Shown here piece by piece: positions 52,549 to 60,956 of a DNA stretch of 64,000 bases. Source of the DNA: Johnsonella ignava ATCC 51276 (GTDB lineage: Bacteria; Bacillota; Clostridia; Lachnospirales; Lachnospiraceae); contig NZ_JH378829.1 in assembly GCF_000235445.1 (NCBI RefSeq), positions 171,988-235,987 on the forward strand, in the 5' to 3' direction. The notes under the pieces are model-generated. The model was not told where the DNA came from, did not search any database, and saw only the letters and a list, made by a program, of their open reading frames with translations. Within the stretch, counting starts at the first letter, position 1. Each line of letters opens with the position of its first letter. Made by a program: the position numbers and the translations under genes.

Positions 52549-52560
52549 CTTGTATACAAG
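52549..52560. promoter_or_regulatory. GntR-like palindromic operator candidate before hadI
   Basis: Perfect 12-bp palindrome CTTGTATACAAG, 34 bp upstream of the hadI start codon. It shares the 10-bp core with 42643-42652 and 12536-12545. Confidence 0.5.
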
Positions 52561-53188
52561 ATTGTTGCAACATACCTCTAAAATATACCGCCTAATATTA
52601 TAAGACCCGTACTTTTATATATATGCTTTATGCCATAAAACCTTTTCCTTTAAGGAAACTATAATCTATTCAATATTTCCTTATAAAATAAATATATAAA
52701 TTCTGTAAATGTACTTAGAACTAAAATTCTTGTATAAATCTGCTTATCAGTACTTATTAAATTCAATATTTAATAGGGTTTTTTTTAACAATCTCATTGC
52801 TTATATTTTATCAATTGTTGTCGTTTTTGTAAATATGTTTTTGTGATTTTTTAAATTTTTATATAAAATGTCAATATCAGATTAACTTTTCGTTTCCAAT
52901 CAAACCCCTTATTTATAAATCTTACATACATTCTTAATAAAAGAGCCCATATTAAAGTCATAATTTTGTAAGGTTTACATATAAAATCATCTTTTCAAAT
53001 CATAAAGGCTTTGGTTAATATTGGTTAGTCTTTGCTAAGTTTGTTTTTACCTTCCAGTATAGTATTTGAGTGAAATATTGGTTAAATCTTTACAGCACAA
53101 AAACTCCTGTATTTTATGCCTGTTCCTATACAAATTCCGCCATATCCATACACATACAAATTTCGGCATATCTATACGCAGCCATTTA

Positions 53189-53214
53189 ATTAAAAAATGA
53201 TTTAATCATCATTT
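53189..53214 (-). terminator. Terminator of the threonine aldolase gene
   Basis: A 7-bp stem AAATGAT/ATCATTT with a 6-nt loop, then TTTAATT on the minus strand, a few bases past the stop codon. Confidence 0.65.
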
Positions 53215-53217
53215 AAC

Positions 53218-54261
53218 TTAAAGTATTTCTATAAGTTTAACAACATCTTCCTTCTTTGTTGCCCAGCTTGTGGCAATGCGCATAACTGTACGGTCATTAT
53301 CAAGATTTTGCCAAAAACCCATCTCAACTTTTTCAGATAAAGAAGCCGCCTTTGCCTTATCAAGAATAATAAAAATCTGATTTGTAGGTGAACTGAATGC
53401 AAACTCATAACCCTTTTTTTGAAGCTCTTTACGAATCACATCTGCAGCTTCTATGGCTGTAGTACCAATCTTGTAATACAGATCATCGGTAAAGAGCATA
53501 TCAAACTGTATACCTAAGATCCTTCCCTTTGCAAGCAGTGCACCGTTTTGCTTTATAATCGAAAATAAATGCGGTATCCAGTTATGCCTAGGAATTACAA
53601 CCGCCTCACCGAATAAAGCACCGCATTTTGTTCCTCCAATATAAAAAGCATCACAGTACTTGGCAATATCCGAAAGTGTAACATCATTTTCCGGGCAGGC
53701 AAGTGCATAAGCAAGTCTCGCTCCGTCAAGATACAAAGGTATCTGATTTTCACGACACACCTCACTAATTTTTTTCAGTTCGCTTTTAGAATAAAGTGTA
53801 CCATATTCCGTAGGCTGAGAGATATAAACCAATCCCGGCATAACCATATGTTCACAGTTTCCATCCTGTCTGTAACTTTCAATGCACTTAAGAATTTCAT
53901 CAGCATTTATTTTTCCGTTGTGATGAGGAAGCACAAGTACCTTATGACCACCGTATTCAATAGCTCCCGCTTCATGGACACTTATATGTCCGGTTTCAGC
54001 AGAAATAACCCCCTGATAGGGACGAAGAATTGCACCGATTATAGTGGCATTGGTTTGTGTACCGCCAACAAGAAAAAAAACATCAGCTTCGGGTGTATTG
54101 CAGGCTGTACGAATTTTGTTTCTTGCAGATTCTGAAAAATCATCCAAGCCATATCCTACAGACTGAGTCATATTCGTTTCCACTAAACGCTTAATAATAT
54201 CCGGGTGTGCCCCTTCCATGTAATCACAGGTAAAAAATAATTTGTTTTTTATAGTATTCAT
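53218..54261 (-). CDS. Low-specificity threonine aldolase / beta-eliminating lyase family
   Basis: A 347-aa PLP enzyme of fold type I, cleaving L-threonine (or allo-threonine) to glycine and acetaldehyde. PLP Lys is in YIGGTKCGALFGE (about 206), with LDGARLAYAL binding the cofactor and AETGHISVHEAGAIEY early on. The start at 54261 is preferred (GTGAGA 6 nt upstream) over an ATG six codons earlier without a ribosome binding site. It is monocistronic, with the terminator at 53189-53214. Confidence 0.9.
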   Translation of the reverse strand: MNTIKNKLFFTCDYMEGAHPDIIKRLVETNMTQSVGYGLDDFSESARNKIRTACNTPEADVFFLVGGTQTNATIIGAILRPYQGVISAETGHISVHEAGAIEYGGHKVLVLPHHNGKINADEILKCIESYRQDGNCEHMVMPGLVYISQPTEYGTLYSKSELKKISEVCRENQIPLYLDGARLAYALACPENDVTLSDIAKYCDAFYIGGTKCGALFGEAVVIPRHNWIPHLFSIIKQNGALLAKGRILGIQFDMLFTDDLYYKIGTTAIEAADVIRKELQKKGYEFAFSSPTNQIFIILDKAKAASLSEKVEMGFWQNLDNDRTVMRIATSWATKKEDVVKLIEIL

Positions 54262-54378
54262 TATTATCTCACTTTTCATAAATTTATAATAATATTATAC
54301 AAAGATTAACGTCAAAATGCAAATATCAGATTCTTGCAGGAACTTTATCTACTTAAAATATGCACAGTCGTATATACT

Positions 54379-54414
54379 AAAAAACCACTGCTTTTATTAA
54401 AAAACAATGGCTTT
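54379..54414 (-). terminator. Terminator of copA
   Basis: A 10-bp stem with G-U pairs (AAAGCCATTG with CAGTGGTTTT on the minus strand) and a T-rich tail, 66 nt past the copA stop. Confidence 0.7.
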
Positions 54415-54479
54415 TTGTATTTTATAAAATATTTCCTATTCTAAACCCTACCTGAGAACGGTTTCATGATCCGCCCTCA

Positions 54480-54680
54480 TTATTTTACCTCATAGCCCGC
54501 TTTAATCACAGCTTCACTTATCATACCTGCATTTACATTCCCGTCATGCTCAACTGATACTTTTCCTGCATCAATATCAGCTTCTGCAGATAAAACACCC
54601 TTTATTTTCTTTATCTCACCTTCAACTCTTGCTTTACAATGGGCACACATCATTCCTTCTACATTAAGTTCAGTTTTCAT
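54480..54680 (-). CDS. Possible internally initiated CopZ-like copper chaperone
   Basis: The last 66 codons of copA begin at an ATG preceded by AGAGGT at a 6-nt spacing. They would encode a complete CopZ-sized domain (MKTELNVEGMMCAHCKARV...). Either a former separate copZ was joined in frame, or the site still makes a free chaperone together with the fused form. Inference only. Confidence 0.4.
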   Translation of the reverse strand: MKTELNVEGMMCAHCKARVEGEIKKIKGVLSAEADIDAGKVSVEHDGNVNAGMISEAVIKAGYEVK

Positions 54681-57140
54681 TATACTACCTCTTTCTTTCT
54701 TTATATTAGTATTTTTATCATGTTTTTTTATATCGCTTATTTTTGTATCACTCATTTTTGTACCACTTATTTTTACATCATTTATTTCTGTCTTGTCAAG
54801 TTCCGTACTGTTAAACAAGGCACTGATTGAAGGTTTAAATCCCCTGAGCCTTAGTGCATTGGTTACTACAAATACGCTTGAGAGACTCATGGCGGCAGCG
54901 CCGAACATAGGATTGAGACTGAGTCCGAAACCTTTATAAAATACACCTGCTGCAAGAGGTATACAGAGTGCATTATAAAAAAATGCCCAGAACAGATTCT
55001 GCTTTATAGTTTTTATAACCGCACCGCTAAGCTCAAAAGCGGCAACTACATCTTTAAGACTTGAATGCATAAGCACAATATCAGCCGAGTCAATTGCTAT
55101 ATCGGTTCCGGCACCTATTGCTATTCCGACATCCGCAGCCGCAAGTGCCGGTGAATCATTTATACCGTCTCCCACCATAGCCACCTTATGCCCTTTTTCC
55201 ATAAGTTTTTTTAGCTCTTCTTCCTTCTGAGTCGGGAGAACCCCGGCTATAACTTCTTCTATAGCTGCCTGTGAGGCAACTGCCTTTGCCGTTTTTATAT
55301 TATCACCTGTAAGCATTATTACAGACAGCCCCTTACTTTTCATAGAAAGTACAGCCTCTTTTGAATCCTCTTTTATAGTATCCGCAGCTGCTATTATACC
55401 TATAAGCCTGTTATCAAGGCTTATGCACATAGGTGTTTTTCCTGATAATGCCGCCTCATCAGAGATTTTTTTAAGTCTGTTAAAACCGCCGCAGCTAAGC
55501 TCTCCTTTATTAATAAGCTCCTCCATGCTGTCAAGACTTCCCGCTCTTACAATAGAATCATCAAGCACTGCACTTACACCCCGTCCTGAAATATTTAAAA
55601 AATTCTTTACACTTTGCGGCTGTATACCTCTTGAAGCCGCATATTCAACTATTGCCTCTGCAAGAGGATGTTCCGAAGCATATTCAAGACTTGCCGCAAT
55701 ATACAGAAATTTGCCCTCGTCCATACCTTCCACGGGTATAATATCTGTAACTGCGGGTTTACCCTGAGTAAGAGTACCTGTCTTATCAAGCACTACCGTA
55801 TCAATGCTGTGTAAGGTTTCAAGTGCCTGTGCAGATTTTATAAGAACTCCGAAAGATGCCGCTTTACCTGTTCCCACCATTATTGCCACAGGAGTCGCAA
55901 GCCCGAGTGCACAGGGGCATGATATTACAAGTACCGCAATTGCATTTGAAAGTGCAAATGTAATTGTATGTCCGCTCAAAAGCCATAAAACAAATGTAGC
56001 AAGTGCAATTCCCATAACTACCGGAACAAAAACTCCTGCAACTTTATCGGCAAGTGCCGCAATAGGTGCTTTAGAGGATGAAGCTTCCTCTACCAGGGCT
56101 ATAATCTGTGCAATTGTAGTATCATCACCGACAGCTTCCGCCCTAAACTTAATTATACCGTTTTTATTTATTGTGGCACTTATAACCCTGTCGCCCTCAA
56201 CCTTATGTACAGGTACGGGTTCACCGGTAATTGCCGACTCGTCAATGCTTGCACTCCCTTCTATGACCGTACCGTCGGCTGCGATGCTCTCACCCGGTCT
56301 TACTATTACAATATCCCCTTTTTCTATTTCGGAAGCACTTATTTCTACTTCAGTTTCATCTCTTAAAACTCTGGCAGTCTTAGGGCTTAGGTCTATAAGG
56401 CTGCTGACTGCGTCAGTCGTCTTTGATTTTGACATTGTCTCAAAATATTTACCCAGACTTATAAGTGTAAGTATCATGGATACCGACTCAAAATACAGAT
56501 GCATCCTTATATCCATAAGACGATGCATATCCATATCTGCCATGGCATATCCTATCGCATAAAGAGAGGCAATACCGTGTATAAATGCCGCTCCGGAACC
56601 TACTGCTATAAGTGAGTCCATATTGGGTGAAAATTTAAATAATGTTTTGAAACCGTTTATATAATATTTTCGGTTAATATACATTACCGGAAGCACTAAA
56701 AGGAATTGTGTAAGTGCAAATGCAAATGTATTCTCAGTACCTGAGAGAAATGAAGGCTGAGGCAGCTTAATCATTGAACCCATACTTATATACATAAGAA
56801 TAACTAAAAACACCGCAGACAGTTTAAGTCTTGACTTCATGTCCTTTACCGCTTCGGCAGCATTATTTTTTATATTATCACTTCCTGATTTTTTTATATT
56901 TTTTTTGCTTCCCGTCTCTTTTTCAGACTGTACAGGCTCCGCTCCATACCCTGCACTGTCAACGGCTTTTATTATATCTTCCTCATTTAATATGTCCCGG
57001 TCGTACTCTACCTGCATGGAATTTGTAAGCAGATTAACATTACATTCTTTTATGCCTTTAAGTTTTGATACGGTTTTCTCAACTCTTGATGAACATGCCG
57101 CACATGACATGCCTGTTATATTATATCTTTGTTTTATCAT
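54480..57140 (-). CDS. copA: Copper-transporting P-type ATPase with C-terminal CopZ-like domain
   Basis: 886 aa. N-terminal metal-binding domain with GMSCAACSSRVEK (about 9-21), eight membrane helices, the Cu+ site CPCALGLATP, phosphorylation motif DKTGTLTQG and hinge GDGINDSPAL. After the last helix there is a linker of about 40 residues (rich in Lys, Ser, Asp, Ile), then a second metal-binding domain with GMMCAHCKARVEGEIKK (about 829-845). A C-terminal domain is unusual for CopA. An internal ribosome binding site and ATG (54680) lie exactly at its start, and four 15-bp repeats encode the linker. The start at 57140 is 4 nt from GGGGG. Confidence 0.93.
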   Translation of the reverse strand: MIKQRYNITGMSCAACSSRVEKTVSKLKGIKECNVNLLTNSMQVEYDRDILNEEDIIKAVDSAGYGAEPVQSEKETGSKKNIKKSGSDNIKNNAAEAVKDMKSRLKLSAVFLVILMYISMGSMIKLPQPSFLSGTENTFAFALTQFLLVLPVMYINRKYYINGFKTLFKFSPNMDSLIAVGSGAAFIHGIASLYAIGYAMADMDMHRLMDIRMHLYFESVSMILTLISLGKYFETMSKSKTTDAVSSLIDLSPKTARVLRDETEVEISASEIEKGDIVIVRPGESIAADGTVIEGSASIDESAITGEPVPVHKVEGDRVISATINKNGIIKFRAEAVGDDTTIAQIIALVEEASSSKAPIAALADKVAGVFVPVVMGIALATFVLWLLSGHTITFALSNAIAVLVISCPCALGLATPVAIMVGTGKAASFGVLIKSAQALETLHSIDTVVLDKTGTLTQGKPAVTDIIPVEGMDEGKFLYIAASLEYASEHPLAEAIVEYAASRGIQPQSVKNFLNISGRGVSAVLDDSIVRAGSLDSMEELINKGELSCGGFNRLKKISDEAALSGKTPMCISLDNRLIGIIAAADTIKEDSKEAVLSMKSKGLSVIMLTGDNIKTAKAVASQAAIEEVIAGVLPTQKEEELKKLMEKGHKVAMVGDGINDSPALAAADVGIAIGAGTDIAIDSADIVLMHSSLKDVVAAFELSGAVIKTIKQNLFWAFFYNALCIPLAAGVFYKGFGLSLNPMFGAAAMSLSSVFVVTNALRLRGFKPSISALFNSTELDKTEINDVKISGTKMSDTKISDIKKHDKNTNIKKERGSIMKTELNVEGMMCAHCKARVEGEIKKIKGVLSAEADIDAGKVSVEHDGNVNAGMISEAVIKAGYEVK
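54732..54791. repeat. Four 15-bp tandem repeats in the copA linker
   Basis: Units 54732-54746, 54747-54761, 54762-54776 and 54777-54791 share ATC-CTTATTTTTGT-like sequence and encode five-residue repeats such as KMSDT and KISDI. Slippage at this point probably lengthened the linker. Confidence 0.75.
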
Positions 57141-57210
57141 AAAACCCCCTTTCTGCACAATGGATTTATATTAAAAAAAATCAGCTTGCTTATGTGATAC
57201 CGGTTGGCAT

Positions 57211-57292
57211 ACCGGAAGGTTCCCGATAAAAATATAAACAAGAGTTACGCAAAAGCGTAACATAGTTTATATTTTTAGGGAACACTTCCGGT
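57211..57292. repeat. ~38-bp-arm inverted repeat near the right end of the IS
   Basis: Nested pairing: ACCGGAAG/CTTCCGGT, GTTCCC/GGGAAC, TAAAAATATAAAC/GTTTATATTTTTA, TTACGC/GCGTAA around AAAA, with small bulges. It replaces the part of tnpB that should follow, and would form a very stable hairpin in RNA or single-stranded DNA. Confidence 0.8.
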
Positions 57293-57670
57293 AGATTCAT
57301 ATATCCGGATTTGATTTGTAAAATTGGTTGTATATGATTTATGATTATCGTGCTTACTCTTAAACTTCGGATAACCTGCATGTTCTTTGAAAAACTTTTG
57401 ATAAGCACTATCCATATTATAAATTGCATTTGTTAAAGCAAATTTATCTACTTCTTTTAGCCATTCATAAACTTTTTTCAGCTCTCTATTGCAATAATTA
57501 TTACAACCTGTTTTACTGATAGACTTTTTTTCTTTTTCATAAGCATCGTTTCTGTACGCAAGGGTTTGATTATACACAAAACGGCAGCAGCCAAATGTCT
57601 TTGCTAACTGTATTTCTTGCTCTTTGTTTGGATAAATCCGATATCTATATGCCTTTAACATTAAGCTCAC
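57275..57670 (-). pseudogene. tnpB: TnpB (IS605 OrfB) N-terminal fragment
   Basis: 131 residues of the TnpB N-terminus (YRYRIYPNKEQEIQLAKTFGCCRFVYN family opening, given as location 8-34, then FKSKHDNHKSYTTN). Full proteins have about 360-400 aa including RuvC-like nuclease and zinc-finger parts; all of that is missing and the frame runs into the long inverted repeat. It starts 8 nt after tnpA. Confidence 0.85.
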
Positions 57671-57678
57671 CCGCCTTT

Positions 57679-58083
57679 CTACCCTTGATTTTCTATATAT
57701 TGCTTTAACATTTCTTCAGAAACATTTCCTACGCTACAAGTAAAATATCCATCCGTCCAAAATGTATGTTCTTTCCAAAAATGATTCTTAAGATATTCTA
57801 TATGCTTTTTCCATATATGATATCTTGTATAGCTCTTAATTAGATTAACCACTTTACTTATGGATATTGTAGGCTCAGTTTCTATCATATAGTGTATATG
57901 GTCTTTGTCTGTTTCCATATATTTTATGATTATATTACTCTTTGTGCATATCTCATAAGAAAATTGTTTTATATAATCTGATATTTCTTTTGATACTAAA
58001 AGCTTTTTTCTATACTTACATACAAAAATAATATGATACTGTAATAAATGTTTGTGTCTATTCTTTGATTTCCATACTCCCAT
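57679..58083 (-). CDS. tnpA: IS200/IS605 family Y1 transposase TnpA
   Basis: A 134-aa HUH-type single-strand transposase. The metal motif is HIHYMIE (HxH, about 62-68), and the catalytic Tyr is in EMLKQYIENQG (about Y130). It looks intact. The start codon lies inside the left-end hairpin (58080-58098) without an evident ribosome binding site, which may keep expression low, as for IS200. Confidence 0.9.
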   Translation of the reverse strand: MGVWKSKNRHKHLLQYHIIFVCKYRKKLLVSKEISDYIKQFSYEICTKSNIIIKYMETDKDHIHYMIETEPTISISKVVNLIKSYTRYHIWKKHIEYLKNHFWKEHTFWTDGYFTCSVGNVSEEMLKQYIENQG

Positions 58084-58213
58084 AACGCTAAGTTATGGTA
58101 TCACAAATATCTATTTTTTGCTACCTTAACCCACCGTCTAAAGCCAGTGGAATTGCGGTAGCATTATTTCAAACCGACATTCAAGCCGACATTTCTATTG
58201 TCTATTTGTACAA

Positions 58214-58731
58214 TTACTTTTTTTCAAAAGGAATCGTACAGCGAATATAGTTGCTTTCAATTTCAAACGCTTCTGTGCCATATTTATTTACAATCGTTAG
58301 AATACCGTGTCCTGTATGTTCAGTAAGCCCCATATTTAAAAATATTCTCATCAATGTGGCATTTCTAGATTTACTAATACCCTCAAAGAATTGTTTTTTG
58401 TCATTCCGCCCGGTAATCCACCATGAGAAAATATCTCAAGCCTATCATGAAACATTGAAATTTGTGGCTCTGTAACAGTCCAGTCATTATGAACTAAAGG
58501 ATTTAAAACAGCTTCATTAACACAAGCATAATCAAATGAATATATATCCTTTCTTGGTCTGACTGTAGTATCCGATATAGACATATTCTCTGCTTGAAGT
58601 CTGTTTTTTATTTTTCCATAAGTAGTTAAAATACATCCATACTCGTAATCACTTCTTGCTGATATAGAAGATTTATAAAACCTCTTGAATCTCCATTTAA
58701 TATTAACGGGAACATTCCCCTTATTTTTCAT
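58214..58731 (-). pseudogene. Frameshifted, truncated AlbA/ATP-binding (DUF4325-HATPase_c_4-like) regulator
   Basis: The first frame (58731-58351) reads into VNEAVLNPLVHNDW, MFHDRLEIFSHGGLPGGMTK. It then runs out of frame. One extra A in the AAAAAA run at about 58397 would join it to the second frame, KKQFFEGISKSRNATLMRIFLNMGLTE (location only), GHGILTIVNKYG and the stop at 58214. The N-terminal AlbA domain is missing, so this is a remnant next to the IS element. Confidence 0.75.
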
Positions 58732-58822
58732 TATTATATAATATAGGTTTTAAGTAGTCCAACTTTTTAATGATATTTTAAGGGTATTTTCACGTTGATT
58801 TTCATTTTATATTCTTTTCAAT

Positions 58823-58863
58823 AAAACAAAACAGACACCTCACCTAAAGTCCGGTGAAGTGCC
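58823..58863 (-). terminator. Terminator of degV
   Basis: An 11-bp stem GGCACTTCACC/GGTGAGGTGTC (two G-U) with an 8-nt loop, then TGTTTTGTTTT on the minus strand. Confidence 0.75.
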
Positions 58864-59000
58864 TTTTGGTTTTCTATTTAAGTTATCAACCGTCATTTAA
58901 AATGGGGCTGATAACTTAAAATATTTATTTCATGAAATATTGACCTGAAATACTGTAAAATTTTATCAATCAGTATCTCAAGCCTTAAACTTCATAGAAT

Positions 59001-59888
59001 TTAGGAGCCTCTTTTATCTCCCCAGAAAAATACCGCAACAGTGCCCGGACCTGTATGACTCCCTATAGTGGTTCCTATGTTGTTTATAAGCACAGGCTCT
59101 TTTAAATTGCGGCATCCTTCTTCAATTAATGCCGCTGTTTCTTTTGCATCATTCAGACAATCCGAATGAGATATATAACATTTATCATTATAACTATTGC
59201 CGCCCTCTGCAAACTCAAAAACCTTTTCTGCAATAGCACTTATTACTTTTTTCTTTCCTCTGATTTTATACCTGGGTATAAGTTTCCCTGCTTCATCAAT
59301 ATTTAAAAGCGGGCATATATTAAGTATAGTTCCTACAAAACCTGCAGCCTTTGATATTCTGCCACCCCTTATATAATAAGTAAGGTCTGATGAAAAAAAC
59401 CATGACTGTATGCGGAGTCTGTTTTCAAGTACCCAGTTGTAAACCTGCTCAATATCCATACCGCTGTCTCTTAAATCTGCCAGCTTGTCCATAAGAAGCC
59501 CACAGCCTGAAGAAGCTGTAAGTGAGTCTGCAATAAATATCTTTCTCTCAGGATATTTTGCTCTAAGCTCATTTGCCGCAATCATGGCTGAATTATAAAC
59601 ACCGCTTATTCCTGATGAAAGACAGATATGTAATATATCTATACCTTCCTTGAGCATTTTTTCAAAATAATTTGTAAATTCATCAGCGTTGACCTGAGAA
59701 GTTCTGGTCATGGCTCCATCTGCCATAGCCTTATAAAAAGCAGGAATCTGCCGTTCATTTTCAAGGTCATCATCATGCCATACCCCATCCAGTTCATAGT
59801 GAAAATTTATATATGAAATATCCCTTTTTCTGTAATGCTCTGCCGAAATATCTGCTGTTGAACAGCAGCTCAATATGTAGCTTACCAT
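59001..59888 (-). CDS. DegV family fatty-acid-binding protein
   Basis: A 295-aa DegV/FakB-type protein that binds a fatty acid for phosphorylation by FakA. It has STADIS (first ligand Ser loop), MTRTSQVNADEF, LSSGISGVYNSA with the conserved SS-G motif, and SHTGPGTVAVFF at the end. Some DegV members have other lipophilic ligands. It starts about 220 nt from tpiA, with the T-rich repeat array between. Confidence 0.92.
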   Translation of the reverse strand: MVSYILSCCSTADISAEHYRKRDISYINFHYELDGVWHDDDLENERQIPAFYKAMADGAMTRTSQVNADEFTNYFEKMLKEGIDILHICLSSGISGVYNSAMIAANELRAKYPERKIFIADSLTASSGCGLLMDKLADLRDSGMDIEQVYNWVLENRLRIQSWFFSSDLTYYIRGGRISKAAGFVGTILNICPLLNIDEAGKLIPRYKIRGKKKVISAIAEKVFEFAEGGNSYNDKCYISHSDCLNDAKETAALIEEGCRNLKEPVLINNIGTTIGSHTGPGTVAVFFWGDKRGS

Positions 59889-59995
59889 TTTGTACCCCCT
59901 TGTAGTTAATTTATATCGCCGGTTAGCGGCTTCGTTCCTACTTGCAGAATTTAAAAACTGCAGGCTGCTAATTCGGCATAGGGTTTTTGCTTATC

Positions 59996-60062
59996 AGTTT
60001 TAGTTTTCCGGTTTTAGTCTTACGGCTTTAGTCTTTCAGTTTTAGTTTTACGGTTACAGGTT
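59996..60062. repeat. Short degenerate tandem repeat (GTTTTAGTCTTACGG-type)
   Basis: Four to five imperfect 13-15-bp units of GTTTTAGTTTTCCGG / TTTTAGTCTTACGG / CTTTAGTCTTTCA / GTTTTAGTTTTACGG lie in the gap between degV and tpiA. Confidence 0.65.
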
Positions 60063-60109
60063 TTTATTATTTATATTTTCTGCTTAATTTTTTTATATTT
60101 GAATAGAGT

Positions 60110-60859
60110 TTACTTATTATAGTTTACAATTTTTGCAAAATCCGCTTTAAGACTTGCACCTCCAACAAGTCCGCCGTCTATATCCGGCTGTGCAAAAAGC
60201 TCAGCCGCATTGCCGGCATTTACCGAACCGCCATACTGTATACGTATAGATGAGGCGGTTTGTGCATCATATATCTCAGCTATACATTCCCTTATTTTAG
60301 AACATATTTCCTGTGCCTGAGCCGTAGTTGCAGTCTTTCCCGTACCTATCGCCCATATAGGCTCATAGGCTATCACCGCCCTTTTGGCATCTTCCTTTTC
60401 AACATTAAAAAATGCTATTTTTACCTGCTTGCGTATCCAGTCCACTGCAATTTTCTGTTCTCTCTGCTCAAGTGTTTCTCCACAGCATACTATGGGTATA
60501 AGATTGTGCTCAAATGCCTTGATTACCTTTTTATTTACCGTTTCATCGGTTTCGGCAAAATACTCACGTCTTTCAGAATGTCCTATTATTACATACTTAA
60601 CTCCGGCATCCGTAAGCATCTCAGGTGATACCTCACCTGTATATGCACCGCTTTCCATATAGAACATATTCTGTGCACCTATATCTATGCCGCTTCCTGC
60701 CGTTTCCTTTACTGCAGGTATTATATCTATTGCCGGAACTGCAAATACAACATCTACCCTGGCATCTGCAACAAGAGGCTTTAATTCCTTTATAAGTTCA
60801 ATTGCCTGTGCAGGAGTTTTATTCATCTTCCAGTTTCCCGCTATAATTTTTTTTCGCAT
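60110..60859 (-). CDS. tpiA: Triosephosphate isomerase
   Basis: A 249-aa TIM-barrel enzyme of glycolysis. N-terminal AGNWKMNKT (Lys about 11), catalytic His in IIGHSERREYF, catalytic Glu in IAYEPIWAIGTGKTA and the phosphate loop QYGGSVNAGN are present. It follows pgk by 97 nt. Confidence 0.97.
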   Translation of the reverse strand: MRKKIIAGNWKMNKTPAQAIELIKELKPLVADARVDVVFAVPAIDIIPAVKETAGSGIDIGAQNMFYMESGAYTGEVSPEMLTDAGVKYVIIGHSERREYFAETDETVNKKVIKAFEHNLIPIVCCGETLEQREQKIAVDWIRKQVKIAFFNVEKEDAKRAVIAYEPIWAIGTGKTATTAQAQEICSKIRECIAEIYDAQTASSIRIQYGGSVNAGNAAELFAQPDIDGGLVGGASLKADFAKIVNYNK

Positions 60860-60956
60860 TTTCTTTTAATGACCTCCGCTGTATATTATCTTACAATTAT
60901 TAAATTTTAAATATTATATTGAACGATTCTAATAATACCATCTGTATTATTATTGT

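Larger units (their letters stand above)
52516..53217. other. 702-bp gap upstream of the fermentation cluster
   Basis: No gene seen. On the minus strand it contains a -10-like TATAAT (52602-52597), palindrome TTTCCTT-T-AAGGAAA (about 52644-52658), three copies of TTGGTTA within 53011-53083, and the threonine aldolase terminator (53189-53214). A 16-codon ORF begins at 52574 but its AGAGGT touches the ATG, so it is doubtful. Much of the region is T-rich on the plus strand. Confidence 0.6.
57193..58105 (-). mobile_element. IS200/IS605-type element, truncated
   Basis: A ~913-bp element with a Y1 transposase gene and only the first part of tnpB. Its ends carry a 9-bp inverted repeat TGTGATACC (57193-57201) / GGTATCACA (58097-58105) next to small hairpins: CCATAAC-GCTAA-GTTATGG at 58080-58098 and CCGGT/ACCGG at the other side. 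It inserted about 50 bp upstream of the copA start and probably in the AlbA-type gene whose remnant follows. Limits are inferred, not proven by an empty site. Confidence 0.6.

Noticed and set aside
52524..52574. 16-codon leader ORF before hadI
   Set aside because: Its AGAGGT directly touches the ATG and the peptide is not rich in Leu or aromatic residues, so no evidence for attenuation.
55804..56562. 252-codon plus-strand ORF inside copA
   Set aside because: Antisense shadow of a well-conserved ATPase; composition (Ser/Ile/Ala) is typical of antisense frames.
57190..57429. 79-codon minus-strand ORF in the IS right end
   Set aside because: It is another frame of the tnpB fragment and the long hairpin, without homology.
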